Source: Helichrysum umbraculigerum
Lineage: Eukaryota; Streptophyta; Magnoliopsida; Asterales; Asteraceae
Reading direction: 5' to 3'
Assembly: GCA_949592205.1 (NCBI GenBank)
Contig: CATIUR010000002.1
Location: 4,558,501-4,622,500, forward strand
DNA length: 64,000 nt
Translations under genes and position numbers: made by a program
Shown here: positions 1 to 11,197 of the stretch, piece by piece
How positions within the stretch are numbered: position 1 is the first letter of the stretch
Layout: each line of letters begins with the position of its first letter
Notes under the pieces: generated by a model
What the model saw: only the letters and a program-made list of their open reading frames with translations
Databases searched by the model: none
Told to the model about the DNA's origin: nothing

Positions 1-572
1 ACAAGTAATGCATCTCCCTAAAACAGTAAAACAGTAAAAAGGGGCCGTGAGACTCACCTGTAGAGCGAGCAATCCTAATGTGCGTGCGTATTCCAACAGT
101 AATCTCCTAATGTCCTAAACACGCAATATTGTATATTTGTAAGTGTACGAGTAGTAATTCGTTTGTTTAGTTGTTCATTTGGTTAGTTACGTCCAAAGTA
201 CTCATCTCGTATTATGTTTGAAGTTTTGTAAATCGAGTACGACTCATTGGTGACAATTTGAAATCATATTCCAAAATCTAACGTGGTTTGTTTTCGTAAA
301 AATATGCATCTCGTATATATATATATATAATGTTTTAAAACCTAAGGTATGTTTGTTTGTATAAATATAACTCATATATTTACGTTTCAAAAGTTACGTT
401 TGTTGCTCACATGAATATATGTGTAAAAGTTTGTCGTTAAACAATTTGGCGAGGCCGCACCGTTTTGGCCATATCTCCCTCATACGAACTCGGATTTAGG
501 CGATCAAGCTGCCCAAACGACCGCGACTCAGAGGACTACAAATATCAAAAAATATGGTCTGCTGATTTGGAA

Positions 573-675
573 GTGATCCGCCGGATCATGGCCTTGATCC
601 GCCGGATCATGACCGGATCATGAAAAATGCAGGTTTTAAGGTGATCCGCCGGATCACCTCTTGATCCGCCGAATC
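573..675. repeat. Cluster of short palindromes (tgatccgccggatca)
   Basis: The 15 bp palindrome tgatccgccggatca, or close variants, occurs about four times within 100 bp. It lies in the middle of the LTR-type element, upstream of its last 1.2 kb. Other LTR-type elements in this window have palindrome clusters of different sequence in a similar place. Confidence 0.8.
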
Positions 676-1199
676 TGGGCGTGTTTCAGGTCTGTTTCGA
701 GCTGTTTCATGTAAAATGAGTTCTAATCCTAATTCTCAATATACACCACTTATACAATGTTTATATATGATATATATAAGCTAAATAACACGGAATTTAA
801 AGGGGAAAGCTAGTGATCCTTACAATGTAAAAAATGGAACCGTGAGGAGGATGATGATGATCCGATGATGATGATGATGAAGGAGGATGAAGAAGATGAT
901 GATTATGATGATTGTTGATGTTGTTGATCTTGTTGAAGTTGTTGTTGTTGATAAACCGCAAGAGAAAGAGAGGGAGATCGAGAGAACGAGAGAGTGAAAT
1001 GTGTACGTGTGTGTGTGAGTTAAATAATTGAGGTCGGTTGTTATAACCGGCCTCCATTATTGAGGTAGGTAGTATTATTCGACCCGTGTTCGTGTACCCG
1101 ATCGTAATGTAGTATAATATTTAAAAATGATAATTTTCTAAATATTATTTCGTATACGTTTTTAATTGAAACATTCTATAAAAATACTTTCAATGAGAT

Positions 1200-1588
1200 G
1201 AGAAAACTCCATAAACCATACCCGTGGTTTGCACACATTTTCACAGATCATACCCGAACTTTTTTTTTCAGGTTTTCGATACCCCAACTTTCAAAATTGC
1301 TCGCAAATGGTACCTCCGTCTATTTTTGTCGTTAAGTTTTACCAATTTCGTCAATTTTCAATACCCTAACTTTCAAAATTGCTTGTAAATGATACCCATA
1401 AGTTTCAAAATTGCTCATAAATGATATCTCCGTGCAAATCACGTGGTAAAACTTAACGACAAAAATAGACGGAGGTACCATTTGCGATCAATTTTGAAAG
1501 TTGGGGTATCGAAAACCTGAAAAAAAAAGTTCGGGTATGATCTGTGAAAATGTGTGCAAACCACGGGTATGGTTTATGGAATTTTCTC
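1200..1588. mobile_element. Mutator-type foldback MITE, 389 bp
   Basis: Terminal inverted repeats of about 145 bp begin gagaaaactccataaacc on the left and match the reverse complement of the right end with only a few differences. The element is flanked by a perfect 9 bp direct repeat, caatgagat (1191-1199 and 1589-1597), the duplication length typical of the Mutator superfamily. The short core has degenerate copies of a ctttcaaaattgct phrase. It has no coding capacity. It is nested in the LTR-type element ending at 1866. Confidence 0.85.
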
Positions 1589-1884
1589 CAATGAGATATA
1601 AAAATATATCTTAGTTTAACTCAAAATACACGGATAGTTTTCTGTATCTAAAATGTATTTAAATAATTTTCGGAGTACGTAATCATTATTCTCAATAATA
1701 ATACTTTGTTTAAAAATGTTTTTCACCAAATTCTAGTTTGGGATTCTGCGTTCTACCAGATTTGTGTACGTGCGATTATTAAATAATCGTTTCGGGTTAT
1801 TTAATACTTTGTAATTAAAGTTTAAATTTGGACGGTAATTTGGGTCATTTTTGACCGGGTGTCACATCAAGTAATATCATATCA

Positions 1885-2058
1885 TGAACATAAACCATCG
1901 TGATTCACACGGAATATACATAGCAGATTAATAATCGTAAGCCATCGTGATTTACACGGAATATACATATCAACTAGTAAACATAGTCATCGTGAGCACA
2001 CGGAATATCATATAAGTTCAATAAACATAAGCCATCGTGATCACACTGAATTTACATA
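1885..2058 (+). repeat. Tandem repeat, about 45 bp period, 4 copies
   Basis: Four imperfect copies of a unit containing ccatcgtgattcacacgg start near 1897, 1942, 1988 and 2033. Spacers vary and each core ends in a form of gaatatacat. No coding potential. Confidence 0.8.
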
Positions 2059-2170
2059 CATTAGGTATTCTCATTCGTTTAGATTTACTTTTAATGCATT
2101 ATATTATTACACACAATAACCCGCACTCACCCGGAGTCCGTCGACGAGCAAGATCTTATCACCAAGTTCA

Positions 2171-2250
2171 ATCAAGAAACAGTCGCCAAGCCAAGACGTA
2201 CCCAAAACAAATCAAGAAACAGTCGCCAAGCCAAGACGTACCCAAAACAA
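2171..2250 (+). repeat. Perfect 40 bp tandem duplication
   Basis: The 40 bp unit beginning atcaagaaacagtcgccaag is present twice head to tail without a mismatch, implying a recent slippage or unequal-exchange event. Confidence 0.95.
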
Positions 2251-2289
2251 TACTACTAACGTTTGAGTATTCTTAATGCAACTGCAGGG

Positions 2290-2480
2290 GGGCTTACGGC
2301 CGCAAGCCTTCATTTATGCGGCTGTAAGACTTCAAATAACAGCTTACGGCCGCAAGGCTTAACCCTTACGCCCGCAAGCCTCAACTAGACACTTACGGCC
2401 GCAAGGTCAATCTCTTGCGCCCGCAAGGCTTTAAATAACCACTTACGGCCGCAAGTATTTACCCTTGCGCCCGTAAGCAG
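2290..2480. repeat. Array of cttacggccgcaag palindromes
   Basis: About eight copies of the near-palindrome cttacggccgcaag, including cttgcgcccgcaag and cttgcgcccgtaag variants, lie in 190 bp. Neighbouring copies can pair as local hairpins. The array is followed by gcagaaagtccctgttcc, as in the related LTR elements. Confidence 0.85.
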
Positions 2481-3063
2481 GACCACACAGGTCAGTATCG
2501 AGCAGAAAGTCCCTGTTCCATCGTTTTTGAATGCCAAATTGTCTCAAACTTCATTAGGATGCGTTTGGTACAAAGAATAGAATTGTAGAGAAATGATAGT
2601 AGAGAATGGAATTACAGAGAAAAAGAATTAGTCTAGAGAATAGGAATTGATTCTCATGTTTGGTAGCAAAGAGATTTCAGTGGAGAAATGTATGTGATTC
2701 CCTTGTTTGGTACAGTAGAAAATTCAAGGTTCTATAAATAATGAAGAAAAAAATATATAAAAGTGCGAGTTAACATTAATAATAAAAATGCATGGTTCTA
2801 CAAATAACCCATCTAGCAAAAAGGTTTCTAACAAGGTACAATTAACAAGTACAAACTAGTACTTAACCCGGGCGTTGCCCAGCTGAATGACTTTCATAAA
2901 ACGAAAGTTAATGTCGTAAAGTTCATGTATAACTTTCCCATACCATAATACTACATAACACTTGTGTATTTCAGCTCATTAAATCATATATGTAGCATCA
3001 TGTATATAAAACTATATAATGTACATGTTTTCAATTTTTTACATTTTCGGACTGTTTCCATCC

Positions 3064-3255
3064 CTTCAGGCATACCTTCCTGCTAGCCTGCCTTCAAGTC
3101 CTTTGATCCTTCTTGCTTGCGAGTCTTCCTTTCTTTCATTCTTGAATCACTGGGTCAGCCTTCCTACCTGCTTTCCTTCGTTCTTGACTCCCCCCAGCAT
3201 GCACCAGCCTGCCTTCATTAGATCCTTCCTACGTGTGTGCCTGCCTTCCTGCAAT
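3064..3255 (+). repeat. Degenerate CCTTCCTGC-rich tract
   Basis: Pyrimidine-rich sequence with many irregular copies of gccttcctgc, cctgccttca and cttgctt. It makes an open frame on the plus strand with no recognisable protein. I regard it as a decayed minisatellite. Confidence 0.6.
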
Positions 3256-3315
3256 CCTTTGGGCACGTGTAATACACTTATATATGAGACACCGAATTAT
3301 TGATCTTTAAGATAA

Positions 3316-3376
3316 TTGCCACATACACACATACACACATACTCACATACACACATACACACATACACACATACAC

Positions 3377-3407
<31 letters not shown>

Positions 3408-3420
3408 CATATATACACAT
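3316..3420. repeat. CACATA/CATA microsatellite
   Basis: About 100 bp of cacacata and catacata repeats. The minus-strand open frame across it (3297-3554) is a product of the repeat. Confidence 0.95.
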
Positions 3421-5041
3421 AGAAAGATATAAAAAAGAAAGGAAAAAAAAAAGAGAGGTGTTCGGAGCCAACAACCCAATCTGATATGTGCTTGGACCCA
3501 TATCATGCTAAAAAAAAAAAAAAATACCAAAGCCCATGGTAGACCATGGTTCATCTCAGATAGTAATAAGACATATAGATTTGGAAGTTCATTTGATGAA
3601 TTTAGTGTTTTATAAATGCATACCTCTTAGGTCACTTTATTCTAGCACATAAATGATATTATGTGGTGATATATTTATTGTAATAACGCAAGTATTTTAG
3701 TTTATAACTTTTTTGAAATTGAGATATGTTTATTTATTGGTCAAGTGAACCCGTTTCGACACATTACCCATACCACCAAGGCCCCAAGTTCCACCTCCTG
3801 TTTCAAGACTAAACTTAAACATCCTCTAAACAATGATAAGCTGGACATAAGCGTAGTAAAATAATCAAATGAAATCAGGATAACAAACAACAGAATATGG
3901 TTTCAATAATTCAAATTTATGTAAGACCTAATGGAACAAAATCTCATGTTGATGTAGCATCAATTGCAACTATTAATATGATATTTTAGAATTACCTTTG
4001 AGCTTATGAATTCTGATGAAAGATGGTGGTGCTGATGAGGGTGCTTCCCTTCCTCTCAACTTAGGTGACATGAACCATTGAGAATCGAAACTGAATAAGA
4101 TTGTAAGACAATCAAGCAAAAATATAAATAAGATATCGCATCATGCAAGAGAATTCATTTACAAGATTTAGTGTTCAGCGAAAAGACATCATCTTATAAA
4201 CCAGCTTCTTGATGGTAAATGAAAATTACAACTTACAATATACATGATTATATCTGTTGTGGTTACCCGCCCCACGAGCTCCTCGTATGGACATTTCTAC
4301 TAAAATCTTACCCGCTCCCAACTGCAATTTTAATACAGAAGTCTTGTATTTATTTAGGGAGAAAATACATCATTCATACGCCCCACATTTAGTTTGTAAT
4401 GCCTTTCAGAAACAGAGGAAAAAAGCATTTTCTGCCTTCGGGTCAACCCAACCGGACTCACTTAGACAATAAGTATAGATGCCATCCATGCAGGCCATTT
4501 TTCCACCTCTACATACTACTCTAATTATTCATATATAAGATCATATCTAACACTATATAAGAACTAACTTTATGGGTATGCAATAAACTCTAGCAATTTC
4601 ACTAACACATGAGACACAAAACATGTGTCATTAAATTAATCTACGTGAGTAAACACCAACACTTTCACTAACTCAATAATTTTATTAACTCGTGAGCAGT
4701 TTCACTAAGAGTGGCCCCACTACCAAACTTAACTAAAAGATAAGCACATCAAAAGGATTCATATACGGCTTCATTATTAAGCATGTAACTTATATTGTTT
4801 TATTCAAATAGTTATAATTATACTGTAATAAAATAAAACTATAATCAATTGTGAAGCACTTACTATTTATAAAAAACCACATATTATGGACAAAAAGGTT
4901 TATTTGCTCAGCACAGCAAGACGCATTTAGTACAGTTAATCAATAGACGTTTATTAAAATAAAGCACCTGTTCTTGAAGCACATTTCATTGTAAAAGAGT
5001 TGGAAGTTGGTAACACGAAATGTAAATTTCATTTAAAAAGA

Positions 5042-5086
<45 letters not shown>

Positions 5087-7527
5087 ATTGGAATTCATAT
5101 ACAATGTAAACATAGTACACTCTAAATATCACGTAGCTAAGAAAATTGGGCAAAAAGTAGTTGGATCCCAGTTTCTACATAGTACAATTGTATCATATCA
5201 ATTTAGTTGAATATTAATTAAATTGTATGATACATTGCCCGTGACATGATACTATTAAGAAATATAATTTAATAAATAAAAGCAAAATATGTTTACCTTT
5301 GGCATAACATCGATTTCAAGTAAGAGGAGGTCAAGAATGAACCCACCACCTGACCCCAAGAACCACCAATGGTGCCTCCTAACATTCCACAAACGCACAG
5401 AATATAAGGTGGGGTGTGGTCCGGTCAATAGCAGTCTGCCTCACATATTGATTCAGGGTTCCTCATGTTTTTTAAATTCTTATTTTCCTTGTACAGTTTC
5501 ACACATTCATACCCGAACACTGCCAGTGCTACTGGGAACTGCATGAGACACAAATAGACTTGTAACTTATGCCAAGTTATTAAGTACCACCAGGCGATGC
5601 ATATCGAGAATATTAGACCAGGCACTTTCAATTCATTTTGGGTTGTGTTTTATCTTAGATGGGTCAGATACGGTTCAAATGGGTTGGTTTGGATGCAAGT
5701 AACTTCTTAAATTCATTTATTCGGAGATATAGACTACTATTATAGTGCTATTTTTTTTTTGTGAATAATGATTACGCATAAAGTGTTTGCTGGTCAATCC
5801 ACGTTATTTAAAAAGAACTATTTTGGCCTGACCTCCCATTTAGACTCTAGTGAATCATCATTTTACTTCAACTTACATGTATTGTGGTGACTACCCAATG
5901 ATCTGAAGAGTAAAAAAAGGAACCCAAATGACTATGACATGACTATGACTATGACGGCTGTGAGCGATTTCAGTGAACAAAATTTGAGTATAATCACGAG
6001 TATGTTAGACTTCAATTAAATAAGAGACTATACCTTGACTTCCTTGAGCCACAATTGCTTTAGATCATGATCAATAAGGATAGTCGAAACAATAAGTGCA
6101 CCATGAAAAGGTGGATTACAGAATATAGGTCTTGCAAAGTTGTCGCAATTGACTTTTCACAGCCACTGCTTGTAGCTTGTTTTACATCTTCATGCACGAA
6201 ACTGCAGTCGAGTGCCTCTTTATACCAGAACCTGTGACAACTTTACCATCAATTATTTGTTGTGATCATAAGGGTAATCAATTAAAAATGTAAAAACAAA
6301 ATAAACTTCCAACAAAAGACATATATATTGTTATATACACAAATCCATCAAAATTTTATTCTACCAATTCTTGTGAACATCAAAAATTAATTCTACTAAT
6401 AATTAGGACTCCGGAATTTCATCAAATACCTGGTGGGCAGAAGCATAGAAAAGGATGATCGAGACACGAAACTCGGATTTTATGCTACCCAATCGTTTGC
6501 AAACTTCATTAAACTATTGTATTAGATTAGAACCATATAACAACTTGAATCAGAACCATACTAAATATGAACAAATTTCACGAAACAACAACATACCAAT
6601 TTTATGAAATACTTACGTGACTCTGTCTACTCATCTTCTTTAAAATAATCTTAGCTCCGATTCCCTGCTTTGTGATTACAGTTAAAGAAGAAGAAGATGG
6701 AACAGTTCATATAAAATTCTAATAAAAATGCAAAAAAATTATGCAAAAACACTTGTCGCACGAATCAAAAGCCTGCATAAAACTATATTGATACTTGATC
6801 AATCAGCTTCGATTTAGGGCTCGGGTTGGTTGTTAATTTCAGAGCAGAAACATAAGAAGGTTTTGGTGCAAAATCACGTAGCCAAAGAGTGAGATGGATT
6901 TAGCAATTGGTATTATAGCCAAAGAATCATAACCAATCCTAAAAAGATATAATTTCTACAAAATAAAACAATCCCAATAGTTTTGGTCAAATCCCAACAT
7001 CGTTCATTGAAATTATTATTTCATTTATTAAAACCACAACAAAATAGAGTTGCACAATTCATCAACAACAACAAAGTATGTGTATCGCGATAGAAAAAAC
7101 TTACCAGGTCGACCACTCTGATTTCGAAATCCTTTTCCCCAAATAAATGCTTTGTGATGCGATTTTATAAGAGGATGGCATTGATAATACAAAATTTCGC
7201 ACAAAAGTAGATCAATCTGTTGTGGATTTGGGGGAATCGATTCAGGGCTGGATTGGGATAGTGTTGTGGTGAGCAAAGATCAAAGGGTGGATTAGGCAGT
7301 TACCGGGAAATCAAACACGCCGCCCCCTGGAATAAAGGAGAAGAGAGAACGTGGGGAACCGTTTCTAGGAGCAAAATACCAGAAATAATGGAATAACGGA
7401 AGCACGAGATTTAAAGTCAACGTAATCGTACGGTCCATATCACGAGTCAACGAAAAAATAAACTGCCAGAACAGTTAAGAGTGTGCTGGAGCCATATATA
7501 TGGCATATAAGAAGTACAAATAACAAG
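3421..7527. other. Interior of the large element, no gene recognised
   Basis: AT-rich sequence without a recognisable coding region. It contains a dinucleotide repeat (5043-5079) and scattered short open frames without homology that I can see. The phrase around 5320-5400 and a similar one near 26470-26510 share wording about accaccaatggtgcctc, possibly a repeat, but I could not align them well. Confidence 0.5.
5043..5079. repeat. (AC)n microsatellite
   Basis: About 18 uninterrupted AC dinucleotides followed by a short AT run. Confidence 0.98.
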
Positions 7528-8138
7528 CTAATTATTGATACGTGTCGCATTCCAATTGTTAAACATTTCGTTAGCAAGAAGGTCTCTACAATCAGTCCAT
7601 TCTTGTGAAGTCTCAACCGTACTAATGACATTGTCATGATCGTTTGGCATGGGTGTCTTATAGAATTCTTTGTGTAATCGACATATGGCATTTAAGACTA
7701 ACTTTAAATACTGACTATAGAATTCTTTGTGTAATCGACATATGGCATTTAAGACTAACTTGAAATACTGACTAATAGTTTCTGCAGACCGATGAAATCT
7801 ATTGACTAGTATCCTATTCTTTGCATTATTAGCAAGGGTATGTACATGTTTTTACTATCCTTTAGTCCCCCTCTACTTTCTAGCATATCACAAAGTGTTG
7901 AAAATGCATGTATATTCATTCTTATGTTAACCACACTAGTAACATCACTTTCATAAACCATCCTCATCATGTTTTCACGCCTATTATGGTAACTCATTAA
8001 ATATTTTGCATGTAACGTTCTTGATTCAATCGAACGACGCAAGTGATAAGTTGACATCATCCACCAACGAATCATAACATACATAGCATAAAATGCACTT
8101 ATGATAACTATTCTTTGTCTCAATGGTGATCTTGCCAT
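7528..8138 (-). pseudogene. PIF/Harbinger transposase relic, internally deleted
   Basis: Reading from 8138 downward, the first frame (8138-7806, 110 codons) has NIRMNIHAFSTLCDMLE and a GGL motif. This matches the N-terminal helical domain (DUF8040 type) found ahead of HARBI1-like nucleases. After a frame disruption, the frame continues with FHRSAETISQYFKLVL and RLHKEFYKTP, the usual next segment. It then jumps to SQEWTDCRDLLANEMFNNW, which resembles the extreme C-terminus of Harbinger transposases, and ends at TAG (7530-7528). The catalytic DDE core, about 200 residues, is missing, so it cannot be active. It sits near the middle of the 2557-12072 element and may be its former transposase. Family assignment is from recalled motifs. 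Confidence 0.75.
7660..7773 (-). repeat. 57 bp in-frame tandem duplication in the transposase relic
   Basis: Units 7660-7716 and 7717-7773 differ by one base. The unit is exactly 19 codons and duplicates SQYFKLVL...HKEFY in the relic without shifting the frame. Confidence 0.95.
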
Positions 8139-8510
8139 CTACACAAATATAAAAAGAATGATATGTAAAACACAATAAACACCTCAAGACAGTCACAATA
8201 CATGAAATTTCTATGATGCTAAAACATATGATTATTTATGTACAAGTTAATATAAAGATCTTGGATTGTGTTTAAATCAAAGATCTTTGATTATTTATTG
8301 AAGTATGCAGTGTAGATTTATTGAAGTATGCAGTGTAGAGCATGTATGATGCATGCATATGTATAAAGGTAGTATCTTTGATTATACATTTCCTGCAAGC
8401 TGCAGAAAAGAGATAAAACTGAAACAATTAATGTAGCTGCCTGCATATACATATGCATGCATCATACATACGTACGTACATACTTACAAGCATACACATA
8501 CAAATACATC

Positions 8511-8797
8511 AAATTGAAAGACACGTCAATGATTGAGTATGCCCAAAATCGATTAAATAATAATATTATTAACAAGTCTCCTCAGCCAAGTTGGATTTTG
8601 ATGATTTCTTCTTGAAGCCGAGAATGAGGGCGAATTTTCAGTGGAATGCCTACATCTCCTTGAAATTAAACTTGCTTGCATGGAGGATTATTCATAGAAG
8701 GGTGCCTACAAAATGAAATCTGCATAGAAGACGTATGTCTAGTGTTTCTATTCAATCGATTTTAGGCATACTCAATCATTGACGTGTCTTTCAATTT
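8511..8797. repeat. Inner inverted repeat, 44 bp arms
   Basis: 8511-8554 and 8754-8797 are reverse complements with one mismatch; the left arm begins aaattgaaagacacgtcaat. The 199 bp between them carries the LINE-derived coding scrap, as if a small element had captured it. Confidence 0.9.
8636..8745 (+). pseudogene. LINE reverse-transcriptase zinc-binding (zf-RVT) fragment
   Basis: Plus-strand translation gives FQWNAYISLKLNLLAWRI followed by HRRVPTK, a stop, and NLHRRRMS. The W-x(5-7)-K-x-N-x-x-x-W-R pattern with a downstream R-x-PT is the plant LINE zf-RVT domain. Only about 36 codons remain, with an in-frame stop. The fragment lies between the 44 bp inverted arms. Confidence 0.65.
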
Positions 8798-9310
8798 GAT
8801 GTTTAATCTCATATGAGAGGCGTGGGTTTGTACTATGCATTCAATCGGTGACTTGAAAAAATCGAATACGGTTTAAATCGACTTAGAAAGATAATTAAAT
8901 GTATGTATGTTTGTACACATCAATGAATATATGTATTTGTATGTGTATGCTTGTTGTAGAATATTTTGGAGAAATCAATCAGCCACCTAACTTCTGGAGA
9001 ATAAATCAGTCACCTGATTTCCAGGGATTCTGACTTGAAATAAGGATAGTGGATATCTTCCTTTTTGACTTTTTTAGTAATTTAGTTCCAGGAATAATGC
9101 CTATAAATTTACAACTTGTATGTAGATTTGAAATAAGAAAGAAGAATAAGAATCACTAATTTCTTTCTCTTCCACTTTCATTCCTCTTTACTTGTAAGTA
9201 TGTACGTACGTATGTATGATGCATGCATATGTATATGCAGACAGCTACATTAATTGTTTCAGTTTTATCTCTTTTCTGCAGCTTGCAGGAAATGAATAAT
9301 CAAAGATACT

Positions 9311-10113
9311 ACATTAATACGTATGTATGATGCATGCATATGTATATGCAGGCAGCTACATTAATTGTTTCTATCAATTGTGAGATTTATTGAAGTATGC
9401 AGTGTAGACCAGATCTGTTTAGTGCCGGACAAATGTATGCTTCTACATCCTTATTGTATTTACAGTTTTACATCTCACAGTTGGTGTTTTAATTGTATAT
9501 CATATTAATGAATTAACCATGTTGGTATAGTTATATCTGTTTGTAAAAGACTACACGAGCAAATTATGACTCTTGGTGTCCTTATGAGAGCTGTGGCTCC
9601 TCTGCTGACTGCTATTAGCAAGACTCAACCCTCCTCCGAGCATTTAACTCCCTTACATCCAAGTCCGTTTGTTGGCTAAATGTTACAAAATTGGTTATAG
9701 CATTTTGGAGGATGATATATGTGAAGTTGATCAACCAAGGGATTTTTTTCTATACTAGTTTCACTCATACACCTTCGCCAGGTGCTTGTTTCTCATACTT
9801 ATGAATTTGAACTAAGTTTATACTGCAAGTCTGATATTCATATGAAAGTTATCACTTGTACACTTGTACTTCACATGTGATGTTATTGGTATCGATTTTT
9901 ATTCTTAAGTCTTAAGTTTTATTTTGTTCAATGGTATGGAATGAATCAGGCTTTAAGGAATTTGATTCCTTCTCTTTAGCTGACATTTTTTCCAGGTTAT
10001 GGGTTGTTTTTCTTCAAGGAATTTGATATTTTCTCTTTAGCTGATAAAAATTGGTTATAGAGATGAAATTATGGATTCTATTTACAGAATCAGGTCATGA
10101 CATTGCAAAGTAC
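9311..10113. other. No gene recognised
   Basis: AT-rich sequence. A short open stretch starting near 9567 (MTLGVLMRAVAPLL) resembles nothing I can name and may be another captured scrap. The phrase aggaatttgattccttctct near 9957 recurs near 10017. Confidence 0.4.
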
Positions 10114-10128
10114 AAATAGCTAACCAGG

Positions 10129-10315
10129 TTAGGGGTTCGAATCCCATCCCCTGCAAAAGGCCGGAGGTCCTTTCTACCTTTAGGTAGAACTGGAAGCAGC
10201 CTCTCTACCTTAGGGTAGGGGTAGGGCTGTCTACATCTAACCTCCCCCATACATTGTCCTAGACGGTATTGGGCCCTAACCCGCGGAAGGCGGTATGGGA
10301 TGTTCATGTTCCTTT
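10129..10315 (+). mobile_element. 5'-truncated tRNA-derived SINE
   Basis: A perfect 15 bp direct repeat, aaatagctaaccagg, flanks the insert (10114-10128 and 10316-10330), as expected of target-primed retroposition. The body starts just before a pol III B box (ggttcgaatcc, 10134-10144) and continues with the ctctctaccttagggtagg and ctacatctaacctcccccat phrases of plant TS/Au-like SINE 3' regions. The A box is lost, so it is truncated and inactive. Confidence 0.8.
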
Positions 10316-10341
10316 AAATAGCTAACCAGGCCATGACAATT

Positions 10342-10800
10342 GACTAATATTGAGACTTTTTTTGCATAAATGGAGTAGCAATCAACTGATCATAAGCAAT
10401 ATACAGACTACGTAATTTTGCTAGAACAATCACACTCGAAAGCATCATTTCTATGTAAGTTTGCTTCACAGAGTTCTGGATTATGTTGTTTAATTACTTT
10501 GTTTGGCTGTTGTCAATATTTGAAGATTAACTTTCAAAACTGCAGGTGGTTTATGCCTGTTAATATTCTGCTAACTTACATAATTGGGTCAGCACTTGGA
10601 TGGGTGCTTTTGATCATCACTATACCACCTCAACATCTAAAGGGCCTCATCCTAGGTGCCTGTGCAGCAGGTAAATTACGTGTGAGTTGTAACATACAAC
10701 ACTGATAAATAAAACGAATGTCCCCTGTAGACTAATATTGAGACTTTATTTGCATAAATGGAGTAGCAATCAACTGAACATAAGCAATATACAGACTACG
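10342..10800 (+). repeat. 71 bp direct repeats flanking the PILS fragment
   Basis: 10342-10412 and 10730-10800 are near-identical direct copies starting gactaatattgagac and ending acagactacg. They bracket 317 bp that contain the captured exon. Either a 388 bp tandem duplication lost part of one copy, or the PILS segment arrived by a duplication-mediated event. Confidence 0.9.
10546..10670 (+). pseudogene. Captured exon of a PIN-LIKES (PILS) auxin carrier gene
   Basis: The 125 bp segment reads G|WFMPVNILLTYIIGSALGW and then ITIPPQHLKGLILGACAAG, characteristic of a membrane segment of PILS family transporters (auxin efflux carrier family, ER membrane). It is preceded by a splice acceptor (ctgcag) and followed by a donor (gtaaat), so genomic DNA rather than mRNA was captured. 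The expected next exon (starting NLGNM in the family) is not found downstream. An isolated exon inside the 9.5 kb element cannot make a transporter. Confidence 0.8.
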
Positions 10801-10947
10801 TTTGCATCAATCGATTGGCAAGAAGCAATTAAAACATCAAACAGAAGCAAATTGAGACATAAAACAATATAGACTACCAACCATGATTGTTACATTTTTA
10901 GGGCAAAAAAAGAGAAAAATGTGATTGTTGGCTGCCGTGAGAGGGAG

Positions 10948-10948
<1 letters not shown>

Positions 10949-10979
<31 letters not shown>

Positions 10980-11115
10980 TCATACCTTCGCCGGAGAAGC
11001 TTGTCACCGCCGAACCCTAGCCGCTACCGAACGCTGGAGAAAGAGAACCGAAAGAGGGTGTGAGAGAGAGAGAGAGAGACAGAGAGAGACAGAACTTGTC
11101 TCCGGTCGGAGAAGA
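10949..11115. repeat. AC and GA low-complexity tracts
   Basis: Short (AC)n, (GA)n and gagacagagaga tracts. They open several overlapping frames on both strands that are low-complexity artefacts. Confidence 0.85.
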
Positions 11116-11197
11116 TGAAGAGAAGGAGATACGCCGGAGATACGCCGGAGATGTAGAGAGAGAAGACGGTTTTCGGTTCTGTTTTGGTGCAGATGAG

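Larger units (their letters stand above)
1..1866 (+). mobile_element. LTR-type element, 3' part (5' end outside window)
   Basis: The segment resembles the solo LTR at 18039-20456. Near its start it shares the run of aaacagtaaaa followed by ggggccgtgagactcac (compare about 18890-18920), and it ends in gggtgtcaca, the inverted form of the tgtgacaccc that opens related elements. It has no coding capacity. It holds a palindrome cluster (573-675), a purine-rich stretch (about 960-1000) and a nested MITE (1200-1588). Its 5' end and left target duplication are outside the window, so integrity cannot be tested; tcaag at 1867-1871 would be the right copy. The family assignment is inferred from similarity seen by eye. 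Confidence 0.6.
1867..2556 (+). mobile_element. Older LTR fragment, left part (interrupted)
   Basis: Non-coding sequence holding three repeat blocks described separately. The phrase cagaaagt after the palindrome array also follows the palindrome array of the solo LTR near 19587, which suggests a related LTR. The fragment stops at the inverted-repeat terminus at 2557. Its continuation appears to resume at 12073-12190 and again at 15121 onward, so two later insertions split it. The assignment is inferred from context; no termini or target duplication were identified. Confidence 0.45.
8371..9310. repeat. Inverted repeat, 120 bp arms, about 700 bp loop
   Basis: 8371-8490 is closely matched in reverse complement by 9191-9310; both arms carry gcatgcatcatac and tgcaagctgcagaaaaga in opposite orientation. 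The right arm is followed by a second partial copy (about 9325-9375). A direct repeat, gatttattgaagtatgcag, lies outside both arms (near 8316 and 9384). The loop holds another inverted repeat and a LINE fragment. This looks like a decayed foldback element. Confidence 0.8.

Noticed and set aside
1885..2480. Possible CRISPR array
   Set aside because: Repeats are degenerate, spacing is irregular, no cas genes exist and the DNA is plant nuclear.
3297..3554. 85-codon minus-strand frame rich in C, V and Y
   Set aside because: It reads through the CACATA microsatellite; composition follows the repeat and no protein motif is present.
5289..5631. Possible small gene on either strand
   Set aside because: Short overlapping frames without motifs, splice logic or a promoter; inside transposon-derived DNA.
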